A stretch of DNA of 64,000 nucleotides from Bacillus sp. 165 (GTDB taxonomy: Bacteria > Bacillota > Bacilli > Bacillales > Bacillaceae_G): positions 124,001 to 188,000 of the forward strand of contig NZ_JAGHKQ010000007.1 of assembly GCF_017742235.1 (NCBI RefSeq), in the 5' to 3' direction. Below the pieces are notes generated by a model. The model had not been told where the DNA came from, ran no database searches, and saw only the letters and a list, made by a program, of their open reading frames with translations. Position numbers and translations under genes: made by a program. Positions 9,991 to 17,464 of the stretch are shown in pieces; the first letter of the stretch is position 1, and the number at the start of each line of letters is the position of its first letter.

Positions 9991-10018
9991 TATTCTATGA
10001 CTATCTTCAGCTTTCGGT
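9991..10018 (-). promoter_or_regulatory. SigK-type promoter of gerE with inverted repeat
   Basis: On the minus strand ACC, a 16-nt spacer and CATAGAATA fit the SigK consensus (AC near -35, CATAnnnTA at -10). The -10 is embedded in a 22-bp inverted repeat at 9982-10003, arms TAGTCATAG and CTATGACTA. Confidence 0.6.
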
Positions 10019-10028
10019 GATTACATTT

Positions 10029-10340
10029 GGATGAAAAAAATCCCCTTTATTCTTACTGCTGCGGTTGATTGAATCAGTCTCAAAGGTACAGAAAAAAACG
10101 TTTTCATCAAGAGTGAGTAGGACGTAGATATTTCTTGCTTATCTTAATTGAATATACGAAAAGCGGGCAGGTTATCCGCTCGCTTTCCTCTGTTCATATA
10201 CTATTCAATCCTGATGTAAATGGCCGCTCATAAAAAATAAAATAACTACCCCTGTTTAAAAGCACATTTCTTGGACATACTAAATAGGCAAACTCAAATT
10301 GTAGTTTTGTGTATTTTTTACTTATTTAGGAGGCAATAAA
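10029..10340. other. Gene-free stretch before the cold-shock gene
   Basis: No open frame is convincing. It contains an imperfect hairpin at 10157-10192 (arms ending AAAGCG and CGCTTT) and the AT-rich leader of the cold-shock gene. Long 5' leaders are common for csp mRNAs and fold differently when cold, but no specific cold box could be recognised. Confidence 0.4.
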
Positions 10341-10541
10341 ATGGAACGCGGTAAAGTAAAATGGTTTAATTCTGAAAAAGGCTTTGGATTTATCGAACGT
10401 GAAGGCGGCGAGGATGTATTTGTACATTTCTCAGCTATCCAAGGCGAAGGGTATAAATCTTTAGAAGAAGGTCAAGAAGTTACATTTGATATTGAAAACG
10501 GTCAACGGGGTCCACAAGCAACAAATGTAAAAAAAGCATAA
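10341..10541 (+). CDS. Cold-shock protein, CspA/CspB family
   Basis: A 66-aa single-stranded nucleic acid chaperone of five beta strands. RNP1 (KGFGFIE) and RNP2 (DVFVHF) carry the stacking aromatics. It binds RNA and DNA, prevents secondary structure and helps translation at low temperature. The site AGGAGG sits 7 nt before the ATG and a terminator follows directly, so it is monocistronic. Several csp copies are usual in Bacillus, so the exact paralogue name is left open. Confidence 0.95.
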   Translation: MERGKVKWFNSEKGFGFIEREGGEDVFVHFSAIQGEGYKSLEEGQEVTFDIENGQRGPQATNVKKA

Positions 10542-10556
10542 TTGACTAAAAAGGCA

Positions 10557-10588
10557 GGCAGACTTGAATTTTCAAGTCTGTTTTTTAT
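10557..10588 (+). terminator. Terminator of the cold-shock gene
   Basis: CAGACTTGAA and TTCAAGTCTG pair with a 2-nt centre, then TTTTTTATTTTT. Confidence 0.85.
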
Positions 10589-10659
10589 TTTTACAAACAG
10601 CACTTGGCTTCCATAAGCGCAGGAAAACACATCCAGCTTTTTACGGAAGCTCTATTTTA

Positions 10660-11322
10660 TTATGTATCTTTTTTTCTTTGCAGCACCTGAGTAAAACTTA
10701 AAAATCCAATAGACAGCACAATTGTTGTGATAACCCAAAGCCATGCTAATGTCATATTTCCCGAGTCAATCGCAATATAAATAGCCATTGGAATCGTTTG
10801 AGTTTTACCAGGGATATTTCCTGCAAACATTAACGTAGCCCCAAATTCTCCTAAAGCTCGCACAAAGCTCAAAATAGCTCCGCCTATTAAGGAACGGAAC
10901 GCTATTGGAAGTGTGATATACCAAAATACCTTCCATGCATTCGCTCCTAGATCCTGCGCTCCTTCTTCTATCTCTATATGCTCATTTGAAAATCCTATTT
11001 TGGCAGCTTGATACATAAGCGGGAACGAAACGACGACAGCTGCAATAATAGCTGCCCATTTTGTAAAAATAATGGGATGGTCAAACACTCTCTCAATCAT
11101 TTGCCCTATAGGGCTATTTTTTCCAAATATAACAATTAACAGAAATCCAATGACAGTTGGAGGCAACACCATAGGGCATATAAAAAAGGTTTCCAAGACA
11201 AGCTTGCCTCGAAAAGAAGAACGGGCCATTATACGCCCTATTACCGTCCCAAGTATAATTACCACCACAGAAGCAAAAAGCGCAATTTGTAACGATAGCC
11301 AAACCGGTTCGAAAAAGTTCAA
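10660..11322 (-). CDS. modB: Molybdate ABC transporter permease
   Basis: A 220-aa inner-membrane permease with five or six hydrophobic helices and the ABC permease loop EEGAQDLGANAWKVFWYITLPIA, whose EAA-type motif contacts the ATPase. It belongs to the ModB/CysT-like group. The start is TTG with AAGTAGG upstream; the gene begins 10 nt after modA. No modC ATPase lies beside it, so the energy unit must come from elsewhere in the genome. Specificity for molybdate rather than tungstate is assumed from family resemblance. Confidence 0.9.
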   Translation of the reverse strand: MNFFEPVWLSLQIALFASVVVIILGTVIGRIMARSSFRGKLVLETFFICPMVLPPTVIGFLLIVIFGKNSPIGQMIERVFDHPIIFTKWAAIIAAVVVSFPLMYQAAKIGFSNEHIEIEEGAQDLGANAWKVFWYITLPIAFRSLIGGAILSFVRALGEFGATLMFAGNIPGKTQTIPMAIYIAIDSGNMTLAWLWVITTIVLSIGFLSFTQVLQRKKDT

Positions 11323-11332
11323 GCTCGTACAC

Positions 11333-12127
11333 CTACTTTAAAATTGTAAATCCATATTTTTCAAAAACATGCAATGCTTCCTCTGTTTGAAGGTAGTGAT
11401 ACAATGCCGCTGCTTCTTTTTTATGACTTGTGGCCTTTATAATACCAAGAGGATATATAATGGATTCGTGCATACTAGCTGGTACTGTATCCACAATGTC
11501 CACCTTATTTGAAACCAGTGCATCTGTCTTATATACCAAGCCCCCATCAACATTATTTGTTTCCACATAGGTTAGTACTTGGCGCACATCTTTAGCATAA
11601 ACCACTTTTTGTTCTACGGCGCTCCACAACTTTAAATTCATTAAAGCTTGCTGAGCGTATTTTCCAGCTGGCACTACTTCAGGCGTCCCTAATGCAAGCT
11701 GCTTAACATCTAGTTGTTCTAAAGATGTCAAACTTGTAATACGCTTCCCGCTGTTTTTCGGAACAATAAGGACTAGCTCATTTCCTAGCACTCCAGTTCT
11801 TTCTTCTTTATCAATAAATCCTTTCTTTACAAGTGTTTGAAATTTATCCTCCGCAGCAGAGAAAAACAAGTCTACAGGCGCCCCTTGCTCAATTTGCTGC
11901 TGCAAGGAACCGGATGCACCAAAATTGAACGCAAGCTCTATATTCGGCTGTTCTTCCTTATATTGCTTTTGTATATCTATCAAAGCATTTTGTAAACTAG
12001 CAGCGGCAGAGACTGTTAAAGTAACAGACTTTGCTTTCTTTGTTTGTACAGCCGTACATCCCGTAGCCGCACATATAAGTACCGCACCTGCCAATAATCC
12101 GAATAAAGCTTTCGCATAGTGTTTCAT
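11333..12127 (-). CDS. modA: Molybdate-binding lipoprotein
   Basis: A 264-aa solute-binding lipoprotein. Signal peptide 1-23 ends in AATGC. The oxyanion-binding pattern of ModA is visible: SAAASLQNAL, FNFGASGSLQQQIEQGAPVD, LGTPEVVPAGKYAQQ and a Tyr-rich region near VYAKDVRQVLTY. It captures molybdate outside the membrane and hands it to ModB. The start is the ATG after AAGGAGATTG; an extension of 8 codons lies over that site. It probably shares a transcript with the small genes upstream, whose promoter has a TnrA/GlnR box. Confidence 0.93.
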   Translation of the reverse strand: MKHYAKALFGLLAGAVLICAATGCTAVQTKKAKSVTLTVSAAASLQNALIDIQKQYKEEQPNIELAFNFGASGSLQQQIEQGAPVDLFFSAAEDKFQTLVKKGFIDKEERTGVLGNELVLIVPKNSGKRITSLTSLEQLDVKQLALGTPEVVPAGKYAQQALMNLKLWSAVEQKVVYAKDVRQVLTYVETNNVDGGLVYKTDALVSNKVDIVDTVPASMHESIIYPLGIIKATSHKKEAAALYHYLQTEEALHVFEKYGFTILK

Positions 12128-12259
12128 GCTCAATCTCCTTATAAATTCCAAAGTAGTTATACTTAATTATATCGAAAGCAAATTAAAACCACATCTATTT
12201 TATCCCCATTGCTGAAATATCCCTTTATACTACCATAGAGAAAAAAGGATACTCCCTCT

Positions 12260-12424
12260 TCATAGCCCTTTTCTTAAGTTTTGGTAGCATTCAGATACTT
12301 GCTTCAATTCACTAATTGTCATTTTATACAGATGACTATCCATTTCTTTATAAATCCCTGCACTCAATAGCCTTTCAATATATACTTGTTTTTCCTGTTC
12401 AACTGCTTTCTCAATATATTTGTT
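12260..12424 (-). pseudogene. FbpA-family small basic protein, start codon lost
   Basis: The minus strand encodes 54 codons reading NKYIEKAVEQEKQ, then YIERLLSAGIYKEMDS and LYKMTISELKQ. This fits the Fur-regulated basic protein A (FbpA) family pattern (YIxKLxxxGIYK..LYxLTLxEL) from memory. A strong site AAGGGGGGCGG precedes it, but where ATG is expected the sequence is CATAAC: one G appears deleted from CATGAAC. The upstream frame has a stop and no start, so translation would need an ATT four codons in. It is either a recent pseudogene, a rare start, or a base error. FbpA proteins are thought to act as chaperones of iron-sparing sRNA regulation in B. subtilis. Confidence 0.55.
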
Positions 12425-12459
12425 ATGCCGCCCCCCTTATATCACCATACTCTTAACTC

Positions 12460-12603
12460 CTAGCGATTTTGCAAGTCTCTCAGCAATTCCAACGCAGCAC
12501 TTCCGGTAAGTACCATTAATTCCTCTAATAATTCATCCCGCCGTATATCTAATTCAATAATTTTCTTTGCAAGCTGCACTGACTTCTCTTCTGTATTTTC
12601 CAT
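12460..12603 (-). CDS. Hypothetical 47-aa helical protein
   Basis: A short open frame starting MENTEEKSVQLAKKI and ending ELLRDLQNR. It is highly charged and predicted to form two amphipathic helices (LDIRRDELLEELMVL, ALELLRDLQ); no membrane segment or Cys. Function unknown. The site GGGAAGGGTAGG is close to the ATG. It lies 36 nt upstream of the FbpA-like remnant, and a TnrA/GlnR box lies 117 nt upstream, so the pair may be nitrogen-controlled. Too short for usual gene finders, but start, site and codon use look real. Confidence 0.6.
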   Translation of the reverse strand: MENTEEKSVQLAKKIIELDIRRDELLEELMVLTGSAALELLRDLQNR

Positions 12604-12719
12604 CCCCGTTGCCTACCCTTCCCGTCATCTGAAATCACTTATTTTTGTAAAACCCTTCTACCCTTACCCATATGATATATTCTCATTGTATTCAAAACGC
12701 TCTTCTTCATCTCTAATTT

Positions 12720-12736
12720 TGTCAGAAAATCTTACA
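12720..12736. promoter_or_regulatory. TnrA/GlnR box 1
   Basis: TGTCAGAAAATCTTACA fits the consensus TGTNA-N7-TNACA exactly. It is nearer the minus-strand small genes and may control them. Confidence 0.75.
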
Positions 12737-12763
12737 CACATTTCTTTTCGGAATTGAAATTCA

Positions 12764-12780
12764 TGTTAGAAATTCTTACA
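12764..12780 (+). promoter_or_regulatory. TnrA/GlnR box 2, upstream of tnrA
   Basis: TGTTAGAAATTCTTACA fits TGTNA-N7-TNACA exactly. Its centre is about 49 bp upstream of the predicted start of tnrA transcription (-10 TATAGT at 12810-12815, weak -35), the usual place for TnrA activation. It lies 44 bp, four helix turns, from box 1. Confidence 0.8.
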
Positions 12781-12848
12781 CACAAGTCGCCATTTTCAGT
12801 TAATTCCTATATAGTATATAAAAGAACTTTAAAAAGGCGGGGGTAGGA

Positions 12849-13181
12849 GTGTCAGGAAACGATCATTCTTATAAAGAGAAAAAGGTAATTTCTATTGGCA
12901 CTGTAAGTGAAATAACGGGATTGTCAGAACGGCAAATTCGCTATTATGAGGAACGAAAATTAATTTTTCCTGAACGAACAAAAAAAGGAACACGAAAATA
13001 TTCATTTAACGATGTAGAACAATTGATGGAAATTATAGAAAAAATGGAGGACGGCGTTCAAACGCACGAAATCAGAAAGGATATACTAAAAAAAGAACGT
13101 AAGCTAGATGAACGGGCACTTCGTAACAGCATGATTCAAGGACAATTAAATGCCAGATTCGGATTCCCTAAATCTCCTTAA
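12849..13181 (+). CDS. tnrA: TnrA, global nitrogen regulator
   Basis: A 110-aa MerR-type regulator. The winged HTH includes ISIGTVSEITGLSERQIRYYEE and a wing with GTRKYSF. The C-terminal tail MIQGQLNARFGFPK is the segment that binds feedback-inhibited glutamine synthetase, which keeps TnrA off DNA when nitrogen is plentiful. The match runs the whole length of B. subtilis TnrA, which separates it from GlnR (different tail). GTG start. The exact box at the activating position suggests positive autoregulation. Confidence 0.95.
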   Translation: MSGNDHSYKEKKVISIGTVSEITGLSERQIRYYEERKLIFPERTKKGTRKYSFNDVEQLMEIIEKMEDGVQTHEIRKDILKKERKLDERALRNSMIQGQLNARFGFPKSP

Positions 13182-13249
13182 AATATCTATTTCCATATAA
13201 AATGAACCTTGAATCAACAAATGTCTCTGCTTAATTTTTTGAGCTCCTC

Positions 13250-13307
13250 CTGTCTTAAAATCTCCTTTAAGACAGAAAAAAGCTTACCCATCAAAGGTAA
13301 GCTTTTT
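13250..13307. terminator. Two hairpins between tnrA and the ger operon
   Basis: CTGTCTTAAA pairs with TTTAAGACAG (13250-13275). Then AAAAAAGCTTACC pairs with GGTAAGCTTTTT (13276-13307). The second has A and T flanks on both sides and should stop transcription from both convergent genes. Confidence 0.75.
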
Positions 13308-13316
13308 CACCGTATA

Positions 13317-14444
13317 TTACTCTAAAATCCCATGCCCTACTATCTTTATTTTCACTTTCGGCTTAATTTGAACATGTTGGTAATAATTCTTTTTATCAAG
13401 AGATTTCCATGTTTCAGGATGATACGCCATCAATTTCCTACCTATCCCCAAAAAGTCACAATTTGCTTCCTGCAACAGGTTAGCAGCCTGCTTTGTTTTT
13501 TTGGTAAACTGCTCGGACAAAAGTTTATTCAATTTCAGCAGCGTTGAATCCGTGTCAACAGCACCTTGCGGATGTTCTTTTACCGAAACGTTAAGATGTA
13601 AATTGAGGTCTACTTGGATTACTCCATCTTTTTTTGGAGTTATTTTCATATTCCTTTTCATTTTTACCGTCTGTATAGAAATAAATCGATTTCGATATTG
13701 CTTTTCTTTCGGATACGCTTTAATTGTAAAACGAGCCGTTTTTCCCATTTCATTTCTCATCAATAACAGTATAGTCGCCTCTGCTCCTTTTGCAGTAATT
13801 CCAGTAAACTTTTGATTATGGAACAGAGCAATCGCAGATAATTCCACCTCGTTATTCTTTGTTATATACATATAGGGAAGAGCAAAATCCTGTCCAGGAT
13901 CGAGCATAACCGGACATATGGATTGAACGGTCTCTTTTGGAGTATTCGTTGCTTCTTCTCCCGATTCTATAATTTCCAGCAGCTCTTCAGCAATAAGGGT
14001 ATCATTTACACTCTGCAACTTTAAAATATTGCCTGCCTTGCCTTTTGCTATAATTAATTTCGCTCCTAAAGAATTTTTCGGATCTCTATAAAGAATATCA
14101 AGAATAGGGTAAATATTATTTTCTGCCAGCTTTTCTCCCAATAAGATTACTCTCGCTTTGTTCGCTGCATACTCTCCCCCCAGTTTCCTTCCTATTTTCA
14201 TTCTCATATCCCGCATTGTTTCCCCCTTAGCAGTAATCGTTAAATTGTCAATCTGGTAATTTTGTGCACCAGTGCTTCCAAGTTTGATTGTCCGAACCAC
14301 TGCAGTCGACAATAGCTTTTGATTTTCTAGTAAATCCACTGCTACCCCATAGACCAAATTGTCATCTTTCAACGGCTGCTGATCCCAGCAGCCTGCTGTA
14401 ACAAAGCAAAATAAGATTGCTGTCAATCGTAGCCATATCTTCAC
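13317..14444 (-). CDS. GerC-type spore germination lipoprotein, Ger(x)C family
   Basis: A 375-aa lipoprotein: signal peptide 1-18 with lipobox TAGC followed by the family hallmark WDQ. The rest is a three-domain extracellular fold typical of GerBC/GerKC. It is the C subunit of a nutrient germinant receptor in the spore inner membrane. The start is GTG and overlaps the stop of the B subunit gene by 4 nt. The family name is firm; which nutrient the receptor senses cannot be read. Confidence 0.92.
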   Translation of the reverse strand: MKIWLRLTAILFCFVTAGCWDQQPLKDDNLVYGVAVDLLENQKLLSTAVVRTIKLGSTGAQNYQIDNLTITAKGETMRDMRMKIGRKLGGEYAANKARVILLGEKLAENNIYPILDILYRDPKNSLGAKLIIAKGKAGNILKLQSVNDTLIAEELLEIIESGEEATNTPKETVQSICPVMLDPGQDFALPYMYITKNNEVELSAIALFHNQKFTGITAKGAEATILLLMRNEMGKTARFTIKAYPKEKQYRNRFISIQTVKMKRNMKITPKKDGVIQVDLNLHLNVSVKEHPQGAVDTDSTLLKLNKLLSEQFTKKTKQAANLLQEANCDFLGIGRKLMAYHPETWKSLDKKNYYQHVQIKPKVKIKIVGHGILE

Positions 14445-15550
14445 GATACACTGCCCCCCGTGTTTTTAGCCTTTTTAAACAAGAAGGAGAAGAGTAAAGT
14501 AATCGCAGGGATGCAGCCTACAAAAATGTAGGATAAATAGGCTATTATCTTACTTAACTGTGCCCAAGGCATAAAGTTATCCAGCGGCATACATAAAATA
14601 GTAATCAACAGAATAACAGCCATAAGCCTAACTATATTTCCATGATGTGTTCTGTTAAACACAACCTTGACTCCCATACTTAGGATAAAGAGATACGTAA
14701 TACTCGACGTAATCATTGGGATGACCCATACAGATAGGAACAATAAATCCAGACGTTCTATTATGTCAAATGAGATTGCTTTTAGCATATATAAAATAGG
14801 TTCAGGCACTAATGTCAATTCCTCAGGACTAAATACAATCAAACCGGTAAACACAAAAAATGTATATAACACCGCAACAAATATATTCGCACCTATGGCA
14901 ACCTTCAGCTTTTGGCTCGTTTTCCCTGCAGTGTCAGCAAAAGCGATAAACACGAATTCAAATCCGAGCATAGCAATGGTGCTCTCATGGACCCCACGCA
15001 TAATGTTTTTCCATCCCATGTGTCCCACAGGTAAAATATATTCCAAATTTATATCTGCATAAGGACCTATCATTAAAATCAGTAAGAGGAAAATAAAAAG
15101 TGTGGCAAGCACATAAAAACGAGCAATAATGTGCAGGCTTTCTTTTGCTAAATAAGCGCTCGTGAATATGATAAGAAGAACCAAAATCCAGGATGGAGTA
15201 TATGCTAAAATCCATCTTCTTATGATATCTACGTACATAGCAATTACTAGAAGAAACACCATTACAAAAAAAATAATGTACGTGCTTACCACAATTTTCC
15301 CTATAAATCTTCCATAAATATAAATAACAGCCTCAAAAAAATTAAGCTTAGGGGTTCTTCTATATAAAAGCCAGATGATTGTTGTGAAGACAACCACTAC
15401 AACACCTGAAAGCATAGTAGAAATCCAGCCATCCCCTTGTGCGATGTTATGAACATTGTAAGGGAGAGCTAAAACGCCTATTCCTATTTGTGACTGTAAG
15501 ATAATAAAAAATAACTGATGCAGTTCAATTGATATTTTAGGATGTTTCAT
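14441..15550 (-). CDS. GerB-type spore germination permease
   Basis: A 369-aa integral membrane protein with about ten helices, of the APC superfamily (spore germination permease group). In GerA-type receptors the B subunit holds the nutrient binding pocket. Seen are QIGIGVLALPYNVH near residue 20 (unwound helix 1), then alternating hydrophobic segments to the end. It overlaps the A subunit gene by 14 nt and the C subunit gene by 4 nt, so translation is coupled. Order A-B-C is classical. Confidence 0.93.
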   Translation of the reverse strand: MKHPKISIELHQLFFIILQSQIGIGVLALPYNVHNIAQGDGWISTMLSGVVVVVFTTIIWLLYRRTPKLNFFEAVIYIYGRFIGKIVVSTYIIFFVMVFLLVIAMYVDIIRRWILAYTPSWILVLLIIFTSAYLAKESLHIIARFYVLATLFIFLLLILMIGPYADINLEYILPVGHMGWKNIMRGVHESTIAMLGFEFVFIAFADTAGKTSQKLKVAIGANIFVAVLYTFFVFTGLIVFSPEELTLVPEPILYMLKAISFDIIERLDLLFLSVWVIPMITSSITYLFILSMGVKVVFNRTHHGNIVRLMAVILLITILCMPLDNFMPWAQLSKIIAYLSYIFVGCIPAITLLFSFLFKKAKNTGGSVS

Positions 15551-17069
15551 TATTATCCCAGCCTCTTGGATTAAATAGCCGTTTTGCTTTTTTCGGTTGT
15601 AAACTCTTTGGTCTCTCTTTCATTTTACTAAAGGGCACTCTTAGTAAAGTGTCTTTTAAATCAACTATCCGTAATGGAGCAAAAGGAGTAAAATATGGCA
15701 TGCCAAATGACTCCAATTTACATAAATGCATTAGTAAAATCATTAATCCAAACACAATACCGACAAACCCAAATAACGAAGCTGCAATCATTAAAGGAAA
15801 GCCTAGTAAACGAACCGTCGTCCCCATTTCATGAATTGGAACGACAAAGGAAGCGATTGCTGTAAGAGCCACTACAATAATCATCGTATTTGATACAAAA
15901 TTAGCTTGTACGACCGCTGTACCAATAACTAAACCGCCTACCACCCCAATCGTTTGTGCAATAGGCTGCGGCAATCGAATGGATGCTTCGCGAAGCATCT
16001 CCAATGCAAGCTGCATCGCCATTGCTTCCACAAGAGGGGGAAACGGCACAAACTCCAATGATGCTTTAATCGCAAATACTAGTTCAATCGGAATTACTTC
16101 AAAATGATAAGAAACAACCGCAATATACAACGCCGGCAAAGATATAGCAATAATGAAGCTGATTAATCTTAATAGCCGAAAAAATGATCCTATATACCAC
16201 CTATTTGAATAATCGTCAGAAGATCGATAAAAAGAAAAAAAAGTGGCAGGCATGATAAGAGCCGAAGGATCTCCTTCCACAATTAAAGCAACCCGGCCCT
16301 CCAACAAGTTATATGCCACTCTATCAGGACGTTCTGTATGCAGCAATTGAGCAAAAGGGGAATATATTTCGTCTTCAATAAGCTCTTCTACCTCTCCAGA
16401 GTTGCTGATATAATCTGTTTTTATAGATGATAAGCGCTTCTCCACTTCTGCAATTAATTCTTCATTTGCAATAGTATTTACGTAAATCATCGCCAGCTTC
16501 GTATACGCTTCTTGCCCATGGATTTGGTATTTGATCGTGAGATGAGGACTTTTGACTCGCCTCCGTATCAAATTGAGATTTATATTTAAATTGTCTATCA
16601 ATCCCTCATGGGAACCTCTAATAACTTTCTCACTTACCGGTTCTTCAATTGCTTTTGATTCATACAATTCTGTTTTCAATATGTAAGCAAGGTTACAGCC
16701 TTCTTCTAATAACACGGAACTGCCATTGAGCAACTCAATCACAATTTGATGAAGCGTGGAGGAAGTTTGCATACTCAAAGCAGGAATTACATCCTGAATA
16801 TCACCTTGTTTTATCCGTATGAGCGGCTTGATTATGCTAGATTCAATTTTTTGCTTATCCACAATAAGGTTCAAAAATAATAAACCATATCGAATATTAT
16901 TGAAAACTAAATATCTTACAGTAAAATCATCAGCACTAATAAAGGATTGTTGAATTAGATTAATATTATCTTGTAATGACAGCCCTAGCTTTATTTCATT
17001 TGTACCTTTGGAACGACCATTGTCTTTTCTTCTATTTGTTTTGCTAGTTAGAAAAGAAAAGAAATCCAC
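15537..17069 (-). CDS. GerA-type spore germination receptor subunit
   Basis: A 510-aa receptor A subunit. A soluble N-terminal region (about 1-280) contains two GerA cytoplasmic subdomains including GRVALIVEGDPSALIMPATF. Four to five membrane helices then follow (about 285-460), with SLEFVPFPPLVEAMAMQLALE and LPQPIAQTIGVVGGLVIGTAVVQ-like stretches conserved in the family. A basic tail rich in PKK/R ends the protein. GerA proteins assemble into ion-conducting complexes that open on germinants. Start GTG after AAGGAGGAG. It is first in the three-gene operon, which would be expected to be forespore-expressed (SigG). Confidence 0.93.
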   Translation of the reverse strand: MDFFSFLTSKTNRRKDNGRSKGTNEIKLGLSLQDNINLIQQSFISADDFTVRYLVFNNIRYGLLFLNLIVDKQKIESSIIKPLIRIKQGDIQDVIPALSMQTSSTLHQIVIELLNGSSVLLEEGCNLAYILKTELYESKAIEEPVSEKVIRGSHEGLIDNLNINLNLIRRRVKSPHLTIKYQIHGQEAYTKLAMIYVNTIANEELIAEVEKRLSSIKTDYISNSGEVEELIEDEIYSPFAQLLHTERPDRVAYNLLEGRVALIVEGDPSALIMPATFFSFYRSSDDYSNRWYIGSFFRLLRLISFIIAISLPALYIAVVSYHFEVIPIELVFAIKASLEFVPFPPLVEAMAMQLALEMLREASIRLPQPIAQTIGVVGGLVIGTAVVQANFVSNTMIIVVALTAIASFVVPIHEMGTTVRLLGFPLMIAASLFGFVGIVFGLMILLMHLCKLESFGMPYFTPFAPLRIVDLKDTLLRVPFSKMKERPKSLQPKKAKRLFNPRGWDNNETS

Positions 17070-17230
17070 CGACTCTCCTCCTTACTTATACCTATTACAC
17101 GTATTGTTCCGCAGTCCCCAGACAATATACTTGTTGCCTACAAACCGCTCTTTCTTCATGTCGCTGTCTAATGTCCTAGGCTATCAAATATGTTGGAAAA
17201 TACAAACAATAAATAAACCCCAAAAAAAGA

Positions 17231-17259
17231 TTGTGTTCTACAAAAAACAGTGTCATAAT
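17231..17259 (+). promoter_or_regulatory. SigA promoter of the SAM-riboswitch unit
   Basis: TTGTGT, exactly 17 bp, then CATAAT; transcription would begin about 10 nt before the riboswitch. Confidence 0.6.
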
Positions 17260-17275
17260 AAGTCGGAAATATAAA

Positions 17276-17437
17276 TCTCTTATCCAGAGAGGTGGAGGGA
17301 CTGGCCCTTCGAAACCTCGGCAGCGGACTATGTAAGTACTGTGCCAAATCCAGCAGGCTATATGCTTGAAAGATAGGGGGAAGCAAGGACATTAGTATGT
17401 CTAAGACTTCTTCTTTCATTTGAGAAGGAGTCTTTTT
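17276..17437 (+). ncRNA. SAM-I riboswitch (S-box) with terminator
   Basis: The leader shows the S-box core: CTTATCCAGAGAGGTGG, GGGACTGGCCC and GAAACCTCGGCAGC, then the P3/P4 region and the closing GGAAGCAAGG. The expression platform is a terminator at 17404-17437 (AGACTTCTTCT with GAGAAGGAGTCT, then TTTTT). With S-adenosylmethionine bound the terminator forms and the downstream transporter is off. Confidence 0.96.
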
Positions 17438-17464
17438 ATGTTTATAAAAAGAGGAGGAACTTCA

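Noticed and set aside
10088..10106. CcpA cre-like site (AAAACGTTTTCATC)
   Set aside because: Only one half fits the consensus and no sugar gene is adjacent.
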